Source of the DNA: Eutypella sp. D-1
Taxonomy: Eukaryota > Ascomycota > Sordariomycetes > Xylariales > Diatrypaceae
Reading direction: 5' to 3'
DNA: 64,000 nt
Assembly (NCBI GenBank): GCA_023313575.1
Contig: JAJTTP010000001.1
Span: 372,001 to 436,000, forward strand
The position numbers and the translations under genes were made by a program. This document shows, piece after piece, positions 1 to 12,262 of this stretch (the stretch's first letter is position 1; every line of letters begins with the position of its first letter). The notes under the pieces were generated by a model. It worked only from the letters and a program-made list of their open reading frames with translations, had not been told where the DNA came from and did no database searches.

Positions 1-409
1 CATAGTGAATTACACCAGTCTTGTCCCCAGTCTTTGCGCCAGTCCAGTCCGACACTGCTAAAGTCGAAGAGGACCTACTTTGCCTAACTTTGCGGGGCAG
101 AAGATGGCGAATCGTGCAAAAAATGGCCCAAGTTCGGTATCTGATGGGGGTCCTGTCCCATCTTTCCAGTCATTAGAGTCATTAGAGAGCCGTGTTTGTG
201 GTCCCTAGGTCCCCTCTAGTCAGCCCTCCGGATTCCCACCCTGTTGTTAAACCCTTGCCGACTTGGAAAGGAAAGGGAAGGGGAAAAAAAAATTACTTCT
301 TATAAGGCACGAGTCGCTAGTCGACGCCCACCCGCTGTCAAAAAAAATGTCCTTTCTCTTTGGAAAGGCAGACAACTCTGCTTCTTCTTCAAGGAACAAG
401 AACGGCGTC
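1..409 (+). promoter_or_regulatory. Upstream region of the sulfite reductase gene
   Basis: No gene is seen here. The stretch holds a purine-rich run near 264-292 followed by a TATAAGG sequence at 301-307, about 105 bp before the chosen start codon, which could be a TATA element. An in-frame upstream ATG at 345 would add about 22 residues, but the Ala-rich start at 410 looks more like the family's usual N-terminus. No CACGTG (Cbf1-type) site was noticed. Confidence 0.4.
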
Positions 410-3400
410 ATGGCGGCGACTCAAGATTCCCAAATTCGTACGCCTGAGGAGGCAGGTATGTATAGATTCACACATCCGGCCCTCTAACCTATCTACCCCC
501 TGCTTGTCCTGCCTATTATATACTACCTACGTAGGTATCGGTATCTATTATCTAGATATCGAGATAAGGTTTCTAGCTAGGAGAGATACAAGCACGGGGG
601 CACGGAGACACGGGCACGAGCACAAACACATATGACTGAATGACAGACTAACATCCGTCTTTGCAGTTGCCCGGATCGCCTACCAGGCCAGTGATGTCGT
701 CGTCTCTGTCCAGCCATCACAGGGACAAGACTCGACTTTCTCGTCTCACCTGAAGGCCCTTGCGGCGAGAAAAGAGCCCGGTCTGGTTGCAAAGGCGGCC
801 GGTGCGCTGCCAGAGGTATGGCAAGATCCCCCGACGCTGCAACCGGTGTCACAATAGCTATTTGATAGGCTGACGGACGTGATATAGATCCTCTCCGTGA
901 GACACAACACCGACCCTCTTCTTTCTGTGTTCGCCCCTATTCGCTCTGGAAATTTCGTCTCTGTGACTACTACCTCAGCCATCCTCCTGCCCTCCATTGC
1001 TCACCTCTACAAACTCGCCAACTATCCCGTTGCGTTTCATGTCTCTCTATCCCCCTCTCAGTTCCCCGATTACTCGGCCATAACCGCCATTCGGAATTCA
1101 GGATGGACCTTCCTCCAGTCCGAGTCCCTGCAGGAGGCCCAGGACATGGCCGTCACCGCCCACGCTCTTGCCATCCGGTCTGGAAAGGGCGTTATCCACT
1201 TCTTCGACCCAGCCGTAAGCTCTCACGACAAGCCCATCGCTCCTGAGGACAGCGGGGCGGTAAGCACGATCCTTAGCCTCGACGATGTGCGTCGGTACCA
1301 AGCTGCGTCATTGCCCGAGACCGGCATATATGCGGACGATGGAAGGATCGTCGCATCCCCCATTCAGCCGGAGAAGGCTGTTAAATCGACTGCTGAGGAG
1401 GAGGTTAGCGGGCTCGCCGATTCAACCGTGTTGGCGGCCTCTTCTAAGGCCACTTCGTCTCTCGGGTCGAGCTCAAGCCAACACAGCAACGCCAGCGGCC
1501 CGCCCAGTGTAACTTCAGTAGCAACCACAGTCGAAAGCTCCCCCCATCCTCTCTCCTCGGAAGATATTTACAAGTTCGTCGTTGCGATCTGGTCCCAGCT
1601 GGCAGACTTCACCGGCCGCGAATATCACGTCTTTGAATGGTCCGGCCCCAGGACTGCGGATAAGGCCATCTTTGTGTTCGGCTCTGATGCCGGCCTTTTT
1701 GCCGAGGCCCTCGATGCAGCCAAGCCGGAAGATATCTACGCTAAAGCCGGTCTTATCACCGCGAGGTTGTACCGACCCTGGTTGGGTGCCAAACTCCTGG
1801 AAGTCCTACCTCCGTCGGTTAAGCGCATTGCCGTCCTCGAACAGGTTTCGAGGAAGACTACTAAGTGGGGCCCAGTATTACTCGATGTCCTGACATCAGT
1901 CAAGAGCGGACCCGGTGGTGTCGAGGTCGTGGTCGGTCATCAGCTTGGCTATATCGCCCCCGACACGATCCAGCAAGCGCTTAAGGGCATCTTCCAGAAC
2001 CTGGCGTCCGACAAGCCTCTGCAGAACCTAGAAGTGGGGATCAAGGGCGAGGGTGCTAAGGAGAAGACGTACAGCCTAGAGCAGCCCAAACTCGAAACCG
2101 CCTACACGAAAATTCTTGACCAGCTATTCGGCCAGCGAGCATACGTGGCCAACGCGCTCAACTCCAAAAATGCCGGTGTTTCGTCCACGGTCGCCACCAG
2201 CCCCGAGTTCGGTTTCGGATCGCTACTCGCCCGCAAGGAACACCGCCAGAGATTTGTCAAGGAGGTCAAGACGGCAGCTACCACCGGTACCTTCGCCACG
2301 GAGAATCCTGTAAATTGGCTTGCGAAATGGGCTGCCAACGCAGAGGATGCGGCGAAGGCTGGAGAGCTGGCTGATGATGTGATTGCGCGACTCCAGACTG
2401 ACGGCTCTTCCCTTTCTCGACAGTTGCTTTCTAGCAAGGGCCTTTTCCGTAAAGAATCGCTGTGGCTTGTCGGATCCGATGCCTGGGCCTACGACCTCGG
2501 CAACTCCGGCGTGCACCACGTTCTGGCATCCGGAGAAAATGTAAACCTCCTTATCATCGACTCGACGCCATACTCCGAGCGAGCCGCTGCGGACGCGGAG
2601 AGGCGAAAGAAGGATATCGGCCTGTATGCGATGAACTTCGGAAACGCCTATGTTGCTTCCACTGCCGTGTACAGCTCTTACACCCAGGTCTTGCAGGCTA
2701 TGGCGGAAGCGGACAAATTCAACGGACCCTCCGTTGTATTAGCGTATCTTCCTTACTTCGGCGAGCACGACTCTCCATTGACTGTCCTACAAGAAACTAA
2801 GAAGGCCGTCGATCTCGGCTACTGGCCCCTCTACAGGTGGAACCCCGAAAACGAGAGCAAGGGCGAGTCTAACTTCCACTTGGATTCGGAGCGCATCAAG
2901 AAGGAGCTCAGGGACTTCCTCGACCGGGACAACAAGCTGACGCAGCTGATGCGACGGGAGCCTGCCTTCGCCGCGAGCCTTGCGCAGGACTTCGGTACTG
3001 AGGTTCGTGCGCAGCAGAAGAGAAAGGCCAAGGACGCGTACAACCAGCTCCTGGAGGGACTCTTTGGCGCGCCGCTCACCATTCTGTTCGCTTCCGACAA
3101 TGGAAATGCGCAGAACCTGGCCAAGCGCCTAGGCAACAGAGGTCGCGCGAGGGGTTTAAAGACGAGCGTGATGGCAATGGAAGACTACCCCGTGGAAGAT
3201 CTCCCGTCCGAGGAGAATATCGTCTTCATCACCTCTACTGCCGGTCAGGGAGAGTTCCCCGTGAACGGAAAGCCTTTCTGGGATGCCGTCAAGGACAGCA
3301 CTGATCTTGACCTGGCCTCAGTTAACTACTCAGTCTTCGGTCTTGGCGACAAGCACTACTGGCCTCGTAAGGAGGACAAGGTCTACTACAACAAGCCTGC

Positions 3401-5395
3401 CAAGGATCTGGATCGTCTCCTTGGGACCTTTGGCGGGAAGCGGCTGTCAGAGGTGGGTCTTGGTGATGACCAGGACCCGGACGGATTCCAGACCGGGTAT
3501 GCGGAGTGGGAGCCGAAGATCTGGCAAGCGCTTGGGGTTGCAAACGTCGAGGGTCTGCCCGAGGAGCCTCCGCCGCTGACCAACGAGGACATCAAGCTGG
3601 CGTCGAACTACCTCCGCGGTACCATCGTCGAGGGCCTGAACGATACCAGCACCGGCGCTATCTCCGCCTCCGACTCGCAGCTCACCAAGTTCCATGGTAC
3701 CTACATGCAGGACGATCGCGATATCCGTGATGAGCGGAAGGCGCAAGGTCTTGAACCCGCCTACTCGTTCATGATTCGTTGCCGATTGCCCGGTGGTGTT
3801 TCTACCCCCCAGCAGTGGATCCAGATGGACGATATCAGCACCTCGCTCGGTAACGAGACGATGAAGCTCACGACTAGGCAGACCTTCCAGTTCCACGGAG
3901 TCGTCAAGGGCAAGCTCAAGCCCGCCATGCAGGCCATCAACCGGGCTCTCATGACCACCATCGCGGCTTGCGGTGACGTCAACCGAAATGTCATGTGCAG
4001 CTCCCTCCCTACGCAGTCCCAGTACCACAAGGAAGTGTGGGCGTGCTCGAAGAAGATCAGCGACCACTTGCTCCCGTCCACGAGTGCCTACCACGAGATC
4101 TGGTTGACGGATGACAACGGCACGAAGTCGCAGGTCGCGGGCGATGCTGTGCAGGACTTTGAACCTCTATACGGACCTACCTACCTTCCTCGTAAATTCA
4201 AGATCACCATTGCCATCCCCCCTCACAACGACACGGATGTGTACGCCCACGATATCGGCTTGATCGCCATCAAAGGAGACGACGGGCACCTGCTCGGCTT
4301 CAACCTTCTCGCTGGAGGCGGTATGGGTGCGACTCACAACAATAAGAAGACCTACCCCCAGACAGGCCGGATGCTTGGATTCGTCAAGACGGACGAGGTG
4401 CACATTGCGTGCGAGAAGATCATGCTGGTGCAGCGCGACCACGGCGACCGGAAGAACCGGAAGCACGCGCGTCTCAAATACACGATCGACGACATGGGGG
4501 TGGATGTGTTCCGGGGCAAGGTGGAGGAGCTATGGGGCAAGGCGTTCGAGAAGGAGAGGGCGTTCCACTTCGAGAGCAACATCGACACGTTCGGATGGCA
4601 GAAGGACGAGACGGGGCTCAACCACTTCACGTTCTTCATCGAGAACGGGCGCATCGAAGACACGGCGGATTTCCGGATGAAGACGGGCCTGCGGGAGATC
4701 GCCAAGGTGCACAAGGGCGAGTTCCGGCTCACGGGCAACCAGCACCTGATCCTGTCCGGGGTAGCGGACGCAGACCTACCGCAAATGAAGGAGCTGATGC
4801 GCGAGTACAAGCTAGACAACGTGCAGTTCTCGGGCCTGCGGCTCAGCTCGTCGGCGTGCGTGGCGTTCCCGACCTGCGGGCTCGCCATGGCGGAGAGCGA
4901 GCGGTACCTGCCCGTGCTGATCTCGAAGCTGGAGTCCACGCTCGAGGAGGCGGGTTTGCGCCGCGACTCCATCGTCATGCGCATGACGGGCTGTCCCAAC
5001 GGCTGCGCGCGCCCCTGGCTCGCCGAGGTCGCTTTTGTGGGTAAGGCCTACGGCGCTTACAACATGTACCTCGGCGGCGGCTACCACGGCCAGCGCCTCA
5101 ACAAGCTCTACCGCTCTAGTATCAAGGAGGACGAGATCCTCGATATCATGCGCCCCTTGCTCAAGCGCTACGCCGTCGAGCGCGAGGACGGCGAGCGCTT
5201 TGGTGATTTCTGTGTTCGTACCGGTGTTATTGTGGCGACCCGCGATGGGAGGGACTTCCATGAGAACGTAAGTTGATCTTCTTTATTTTCCTTCCCCCTC
5301 CTTCATATGGGATGGGAGTCCTTTTGAAACTAACAAGATTTCGATAAATGAAACAGGTCGCGGAAGATGACGAGGAAGAGGAAGAGGAGAAATGA
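410..5395 (+). CDS. MET5: Sulfite reductase [NADPH] hemoprotein beta subunit (MET5-like)
   Basis: Cytosolic enzyme that reduces sulfite to sulfide in sulfate assimilation, partnered with a flavoprotein alpha subunit (MET10 type). Four exons are read: 410-455, 667-815, 888-5267 and 5357-5395, giving 1537 residues, close to the fungal family size. The first ~700 residues resemble the pyruvate-ferredoxin-oxidoreductase-like region of fungal Met5. A flavodoxin-like domain starts near residue 796 (TILFASDNGNAQN, then TSTAGQGEFP). Two nitrite/sulfite reductase ferredoxin-like halves follow. The siroheme/4Fe-4S cysteines are visible as C1389 and C1395 in CVAFPTCGLA and C1434 and C1438 in TGCPNGC. 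The last exon adds only an acidic tail of Asp/Glu. Nothing looks broken. Symbol is by yeast analogy. Confidence 0.95.
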
Positions 5396-8389
5396 AATGA
5401 ACGTGTGAAGATGCTTTTCCCTTCTTCAGAAGAAAAGGGAAAAAGAATGAAGTAAAAAAAAAAGCCAAACACACAAAAGAAAAACAAATTGATTCGGTTT
5501 GCGGGCATTTGCAGCGGCGTTTGCGTTTTTTGTCTGTTGATGGAATCTCACCTAGCTACCCACCCACCCACCTACCCTACCCCCTTTTCTCTCCTTGTTT
5601 TTTTTTTCTCGAGTATATCCAATGCAAAGTGAAGTGGCTAGCTACATACCTAAGTAGCTAAGTAAGTAGGTTCGAGGCTCGCGAGCCCGATTGTACATAG
5701 TTTATTTGATGTTTATTTTTATCTATCTATCTATCTGTCTGTCTTATCTACGTCTTGATCCCATCACGTATTTAAGCTTGTGCTGTGTATTACTCTGTAG
5801 TTACGTTGCCCCCCCTCTGGTATGGGATGTGAAGCACGCCATGCGTATATGTCCCTGTCCTTCTTTTTCTTCTTCCGATGATGATGATTCTGACTCGATT
5901 GACTTGCTTGATGTTGCGTAGGTCTATTGTAGTAGGTAGGGCTCATGCACCCCGGGCGGTGCGCACCGTGCTGCTTAATAACGCCGCTCTACCTACTTAC
6001 TGTCTTATCTACTCTTTCCCACTACGTCGTTTCGGAAATATACGTCTTTTGAGATCGGCTTTTAATCTCGAGCTTTACCTTGCCTCTATTTACAATATGC
6101 CCTTTATTTTCTCAGAATTATACTTTAGAGTGATAATTAGGTATATATAATTATTAAAATTTGAAGGGGTTTTCTTTTGGGGGGGAGGGGTTCCGGCATA
6201 GTCATCCCCCGCTTCTTGTCTCACTGGTATCTGACTTACCCCTAAAAGTGCTCCTTCGCCAGCAGGAATCGCATCGTCTGGGTGGATTACACATTCCAGC
6301 GCGCGCGAAGAGGGAAAGTGGCGGGTGTGTGCTTCGCTGCTTCCGGATTTGTGTGGGCTGGGGGTGTGGACTGGATGAGGGATCGATCGCTGCGTTGTAT
6401 GTGTGGATTTTCCTACCTGGAGGATGTAATGTGTAGGATGAGGGAAGAAGAGATATGGTGGGCGGGTGGTGGTGTTGACCCCCCGCCTCACCCCCTAATC
6501 CGGCCATCCTACCTACGGCTTGCGACAGATACCGTAGATACATAGATAGATAGACAGCGGACAGGGTTCCTCAGCAGCGTGATGGTTTTCTCTGCATGTG
6601 CAGGTATCTTGACTACCGATGACACCGCGTAGTTCCACTTGAAACAAGGTAGAGGTCGAACTATGGGCGCTGGGGCTGACCGGGGCAAAATCAGTACTCG
6701 GGGTCTAATTTTCACCTGATCAGAATTCGGGACGAATAAAAGCGACAGAACTAGCTATAGCAGAATGTGAGGCGGCTAGCTAGAAACGCTAGATAGCGGA
6801 GGTACTAACGGGGCATCGTTAAGGACCTGGTAATTGTCCGGCCTTCGTGACAGTGAGTGGCGACAAGGTACGTGAGATGCGGGAAGGGGGCTACCGATAA
6901 CGAAATGCAAATAGGGGCTCTGAGAAGCTATTGGCTCAGTGCGCTGGTATGCTGTCGAGTCGAGTGAGCCAGGTAGCCAGGCTCCTGTCTGATGCTGGTC
7001 TTGGCCCCCAACTCAATGCACACCTAGAATGAGCTTTCATATGTTTATCATCGTATAGGGTGTCCTATGTTTCCTTTTGGAGGCAGGAACAGCGACGCAA
7101 AATCGTGATTGGCTACGACTACCCTACTCCCCTCGTGGTCGCCGCACCGCAGTGGCGGAAAATCCTCCAAGGGATTAGTCGATCCATGCATGTGCAAGGG
7201 AGCTTGCCGGGTCGGGTCGCTTTTAGTAATGCACATGGTTGCCATGTGCATAACTGAGTTACACTGGCGATTACGAAAGATTACTAGTCCTGTTGAGATA
7301 AAGGCCGCTTTTGTCTATATATATGCACATCGCTTTCTTATCCTGGCCAGTCATTATTAAACTGAAGGTGTGAAATCTCAAAGCTGGGAAAGGACGGCAT
7401 GGGAGATACCGTAGTGAAAGGAATTTATGTGGTATGTCAGGATGCGGGCAGTTAACACTGCTGATGGCGAGAGCGACACGCAAAGTAAACTCCAGCGTCC
7501 ATACAACATGTGATATAACTTTTTAAACCGAATACAATCTGAAATTATAGACTCGAGCGTAGAAGAGATAGCATCTTGCCCTGCCTGGATTGACCCAGTC
7601 GTGCAATGATATAATTATCACTCGATCCCTCGAAGGGCGGATTGCTTATCACAGTGAGGGTAACAGCTCACGTCACGCAATGCATATAGTGACAGGGCAT
7701 GGCTGATCCTATCCAGTATATCGAGTTATAATGAGATATCTCTATTGGAGATGGTGGGAGAGTGTTACCTGAGGAAAACGACCATAAAAAGAACGCTTAT
7801 CTAAGTAGGGCGCCGGGGCAAGGTGCTAGGTACAGAACATCAAGACCGATATAACGTCATTTGAGCCCATCATTTCTATACGGAAACATGAACGATACCA
7901 CATGAAACTCCAAGAATGGAGGGAGGTTACAGTGCCATTGAATAAGGTCATCGTCTCCATGAAACATGGAAACATCCTCAACGGCGTACACGAGGGAATC
8001 AGGCGGGGTATCCGGCACTTCGCGCCCGAACGGCCGGGACCGTGGGGGGCTCACCTAGTCTCCCCCCTTCTTCCTCCCCCATCTAAGCCAATGAGCGTCG
8101 CTATACATGGCACTCCTTAGATTATGGTTTGGTTGCTGGAGGTATGAAGGCAATAGCCCCCCCTAATTGATTTGTTTCTTCGAGGATACCACGTCTTTCA
8201 CAGCCTGTGCACTTTGAGCGCAATGGATTTCAAGCTCAACCCGAGCTAGCCGTGGATTGTATCAACTTAGGAATACTCCACGACGCCGACACGGAATTAC
8301 TGTGTGTCGATTTATAAAATAAAGAAGAAGCGAAAGACAGCAGCACACAGTTGCATAACCCCCGTCACACACGAAGCTTTTACCCGAAA
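5396..8389. other. Intergenic spacer, ~3 kb, no gene supported
   Basis: Starts with the 3' flank of the sulfite reductase gene. It contains a (CTAT/CTGT) run near 5722-5748, a GAT run near 5876, an AT-rich patch near 6110-6150 and a G run at 6179. Several overlapping open frames on both strands at 6160-6545 and 7857-8120 have no recognisable domain and no consistent splice sites, so I do not call them. The end is the promoter of the 7TM gene. Confidence 0.5.
8313..8319 (+). promoter_or_regulatory. Candidate TATA box of the 7TM gene
   Basis: TATAAAA lies 77 bp upstream of the ATG at 8390, a plausible distance in fungi. No transcript data support it. Confidence 0.4.
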
Positions 8390-10140
8390 ATGACAGTCCA
8401 GGGCGATGGATTGGAGACTATCAAAGTCATGTGGGCGCTCGTGGCCCTGACCACCGTTGCCGTCGTCCTTCGGCTATATACTCGCATCTTTGTGGTGCAC
8501 TCGTACGCCATGGACGACAACGTGTACAACATAGCCTTCGTAAGTCACACTCCAGTTTTCTGCCTTGGTTACCTACGAGCGTCTGTGGTGTAGAAAGCCC
8601 GCACCACTACTTACAATTAGTGCGCCACCGTGCTAACGGGCGTTTCGATCGACGCACCGAGTAGCTCTCCCTACTCCTCTACACGGCGTTTATCACGGCT
8701 TCGGCGAACCTCGGTTTCGGCCAGAGAACGGCGGACATACTGGGGGAGGAAGCGAGCGGGAGGCGCGCGAAAGCGATCCTACTCGAGATCGTGGCCCAGA
8801 CCTTTGCGATTCTCGGGACGGCCGTGGCCAAGGTGTCGCTGGGGCTGTTTCTGTTACGGCTGCTGCAGAAACGAGTGTATAAGATAGCCGTCTGGAGCGC
8901 GATAGGCATCCTGGCTGTATTAGCCATGGCGACGTGCTTCGTTCTCTGGTTTCAGGTGCGTGTCCTGGACTTGCCAATATGCTTCTGTGGTGGTGGCTAA
9001 CCATACGGCGGGTCGCAGTACGTGGTACCGGTAGATTGGCTTGGAGGCTATTTCTACCTTCGTTGATCCAACATGGTCTCAGAGCATCAGCATGGGAGAC
9101 CATTCAGAGCCATTATATATTCTTGAAGGCAGGGCTGACGCATAGTGTGTAGGTGCAGCCCTCCAGCGTATTTCTGGGACAGACGTATACCCGGCGGCCA
9201 TTGCTACACGACTGTGACTACCGTATACACGATCCATAGCGGTATGTATATCATTACAGATTCAAGGCTGCGACGTTCGTCCCACTCCTAACTCGAGCCT
9301 AGCCATCTGCGTAGTGGTCGATTTCTTCTTCGCCCTCATACCCTGGTGCTTTGTCTGGAAGCTGCACATGAAGAAGTTAGAGAAGTATATCATTCTGCAG
9401 AGTATGAGCCTTGGGTTCATGTAAGTAATCACTCATTCTTGAGACCAGCCCGCTGCGTTTCTTGCGACATTGGAGCTCGGGTCGGTACTTGCTAATGCTG
9501 ACATTGTTCCTTCGTGGTTAGTGCCGGTGGTTGCGGCATACAGCGATCGCTCCTTGTAGCTGAGCTGTCCGGCGATACTGATTACCTGAGTACGGCAGTA
9601 CTTTTCATTCTTTCTCTACCAATTCAGGCGGATGGTTCCGGCTGTTAAAGTTCTTGGCTAACCCATTACCGGTGATCAGATGATACGGTAGGCGTCGTGG
9701 TGTGGACGGCAGCGGAGATGGCCGTGACGCTGGTTTGCATAGGCATACCGGCCTCAAGATCACTGTGCAAATACTTCCGCGCCCGCCTTGTGTCAGAGTA
9801 CTCCAACGACTATAGAAAGACGGCTGAGTACGTGTACGGCCTTCGAACCATTGGAGGCGGGAGTCGTGTACAGCGCCGATCGCGTCCGATTAGCGCCAAT
9901 GTCAACGTCCGAGTCGACACAACTGCGAACGACTCCTGGGTAATAGAAAGTGATGAACGCCGGATCGCGATCGCGAGCCCCGACGGCAAACCCCAGCGTA
10001 GCTTTTACACCCAGAGCGATGAAGAGATCTTGCTGGAGTCACCAAGAGCTGGTGGTCGTGTTGGTGCACCCCTGCCGACCCACCCCACGCCAGACAGGGG
10101 AATCCGGATTACTGAGGAGATCCGGGTTACGAGATCATAG
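8390..10140 (+). CDS. Rhodopsin-like 7TM integral membrane protein (SAT4/PTH11-type), possible frame break
   Basis: Fungal rhodopsin-domain membrane protein; family members are PTH11-like receptors or unknown, and no ligand can be inferred. Exons: 8390-8539, 8665-8955, about 9153-9241, 9303-9420, 9522-9589, 9680-10140. Hydrophobic helices are seen in each, with family landmarks: DDNVYNIAF, a K-x-S-L-x-L-x-L-L-R segment, the C-x2-P...WD...G-x-C loop, the ALIPWCFVWKLHMKKLEK helix, AGGCGI-R, and VVVWTAAE. The C-tail is hydrophilic. All junctions keep phase except exon 2 to exon 3. A GTGCGT donor at 8956 joined to the AG at 9151-9152 shifts frame by one and reaches a TAG at 9237. Either a non-GT (GC) donor at 8958 is used, or this is a frameshifted pseudogene or a sequencing indel. 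About 391 residues if intact. Confidence 0.7.
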
Positions 10141-10998
10141 CTGGACGGACTGAAGAGGGGTTTCTCGGTGCAGTGTAGGCTTTCGGTCATCTGTGTTCAT
10201 GACGAGCGATGGTGTAATGGCTTACTGGAAAAAGTGTAACGAACTAGGTAGAGGATGATGGAAGCTTTAGAGATCAAGTACTCACATAGGCGGCATAGGC
10301 ATGAGTTCACTTAATAGTAATTGATTTCAATATTAACCAGGAATAATCACTCTGAGTCGTGTTCTTGAACAAAGATCAAGGACCGTGCGGGGCTTTTATA
10401 GTGCCCCTATCTTTAGCGCCCCTTTTCGTGAGTTTGTGGGGATGTGTCCTCAAACAAATGGAAGTAGGCCGCCGTCTAATACTCGTAGTAGTGAGTGAAA
10501 ATCATGAGATGACTTATGGAATCATGGTTAAGTACTTGACTACACCGAATTAAAATTAGCAGCATAGACACTGGCATATGATAAATAATGTGAGGTTTAA
10601 GACTAAGCATCCTACTGTACTACACACAATTGGGCTTTCAGATACTATATGCACGCAATGAGAATAATTCCACTTTAGGAGTTGTTTGCGCCAAATAAAT
10701 TCATAGGGAATACCGAGAGTTCTTGATACAGGCACTTCTTAAACAGCTGACCTAACTTCGCTTCCAAATCTCAATCTCCTCGCCTGCGCTTGCCCGCACT
10801 GCCGATTGATTATCCAAGTGGATAGCATCGTCGTCATACGACGTCATTCGAAGCTCGACTTCGTTCATCGGACTTTCCACCTGATGAGATGATTAATAAT
10901 TTTGAGGTTGCCGTTGCCTATATAGCAATCCATATTTTTATTCTCGTGACGGCGCAGCAAAAGACCAGCATAGCCTTTGACATCTCAAACGACACACA
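10141..10998. other. Intergenic, AT-rich, no gene seen
   Basis: Between the 7TM gene and the aquaporin-like gene. One short frame (10359-10553) has no recognisable content. The right end is the aquaporin promoter and 5' leader. Confidence 0.5.
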
Positions 10999-11052
10999 AT
11001 GAAATTCACTACCACTCCACAAGACCTAGTCCGACGATATTATGAACGTTAG
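10999..11052 (+). other. Upstream ORF overlapping the aquaporin start codon
   Basis: A 17-codon frame with A at -3 of its ATG begins 43 bp before the aquaporin ATG at 11042 and ends at TAG 11050-11052, inside that gene in another frame. If it lies in the mRNA leader it would lower translation of the main frame. It is too short to be a likely exon, and no workable intron joins it to the main frame. Confidence 0.5.
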
Positions 11053-12262
11053 CGCCACCCCAATCGAATCGGCGACGCCGAACCTCCGCGGCGCAACCTT
11101 CCGTGGTTCGTTCGCTGGTATCCCCCAGAGGCGGAAAGGAATCGCTAAAAGACCTTGGTACCGGAGAAAGCAATACTTTACTGATGGGTGGAACGATGGC
11201 CATGTCTGGCGGGCGGGGGTGAGCATGCATCACCTTAATCACCCTGCATTAATATCACTTCCCACAAGTCTAATCACACTCCTAGGTTATTGAGGGCGTC
11301 GGGACCTTCTGTCTCGTGTATCTGCTCGCCCAGTTTGGCATGTCGCTCATGAACTTCCAGATGGTACAGACCGGAGCCTACATTGGCTTTTTCTGCTGGG
11401 CCATGCTATCTGTACTCGTCTACTGCCTCGCACCGATATCCGGTGCACACATGAACTGCATGGTCACCTTCACCACCGTAATTTGCGGGCTCTGTCCTCT
11501 ATCTCGCGGAGTCATATACATAATCTTTCAGCTCATTGGTGCTACCGTGGCTGGCGGCCTCATGCTCGCCTCCTGGGGCGTGAACAGGACATTGTCGTAT
11601 GTGGTTTTCCTAGGCCTGAATCATACTACCCACGCGCGAAAGCTATTAGCTGACTAGTAACTTGCTCAGGCATCAAGGGGCCGGTTGTTTCTACGACAGT
11701 TCCGTCCTTACGAGCAGTCAGGTCCTTGTGATGGAGATCACTGCCGACTTTATCATCCTGTAAGGGAGATGCTGGATATATCTCTTGTTGAATTTACAGC
11801 ACTCTGATTAAGCTGTAGGTTTCTTGTTTTTGGTGTTGGCCTCGATCCTCGGCAGTCCGCCATGTTCGGCCCTCAACTCACTCCAGTCCTCGTCGGCTTG
11901 AGTTTCGGAATGGTGGCATTTGTGAACTCTGCGACGGCGCCGGGGTACTCTGGCGCGAACATGAACCCTGCAAAATGCTTCGGATTCGCTGTGGCGACAG
12001 GCGACTTCTCGAGTAAGCTTAAACCAACACGATAGCAGCCTCCTCAAACGTCTGTAAAAGCCAGGCATGCTAATAAAGATCCATTAGCTCAGTGGATATG
12101 GTGGATTGGAGGAGTAAGCCTCGGCCTATCGCTGAGGGAATGAGCTGCTAACTTCTGAGCCAGATAATCGGCGCCATATTGCAGGCGGCCCTATACAACT
12201 TCGTCCCCCCTTGGGTCGTTCCCGACGAGAATAAGCCTGGCGGAAAACCGAGAGTCCCATGA
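11042..12262 (+). CDS. Aquaporin-like MIP channel with degenerate first NPA motif
   Basis: Six-helix major intrinsic protein of the plasma or an internal membrane; substrate unknown. Exons 11042-11218, 11286-11596, 11670-11759, 11819-12012, 12088-12113 and 12164-12262 join without phase conflict to 298 residues, typical for MIPs. The first half carries GAHMNCMVT where classical channels have G-x-x-NPA-V-T, so the first NPA is NCM. The second half has the normal type, GANMNPAKCFG, but with Lys where most channels have the selectivity-filter Arg (NPAR). The DPRQ-x-x-MFGP loop and the TQWIWWIGG helix near the end are typical of fungal MIPs. The 59-residue N-terminus is hydrophilic. The altered pore residues suggest a substrate other than water or glycerol, or a non-transporting member. 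Confidence 0.85.

Noticed and set aside
3447..5261. Several 100-215 codon frames opposite or within the sulfite reductase gene
   Set aside because: Overlap fully with the intact 1537-residue enzyme and lack any recognisable content.
6090..6545. Overlapping frames on both strands in the 5.4-8.4 kb spacer
   Set aside because: No start context, domain, or splice structure; composition follows local GC.
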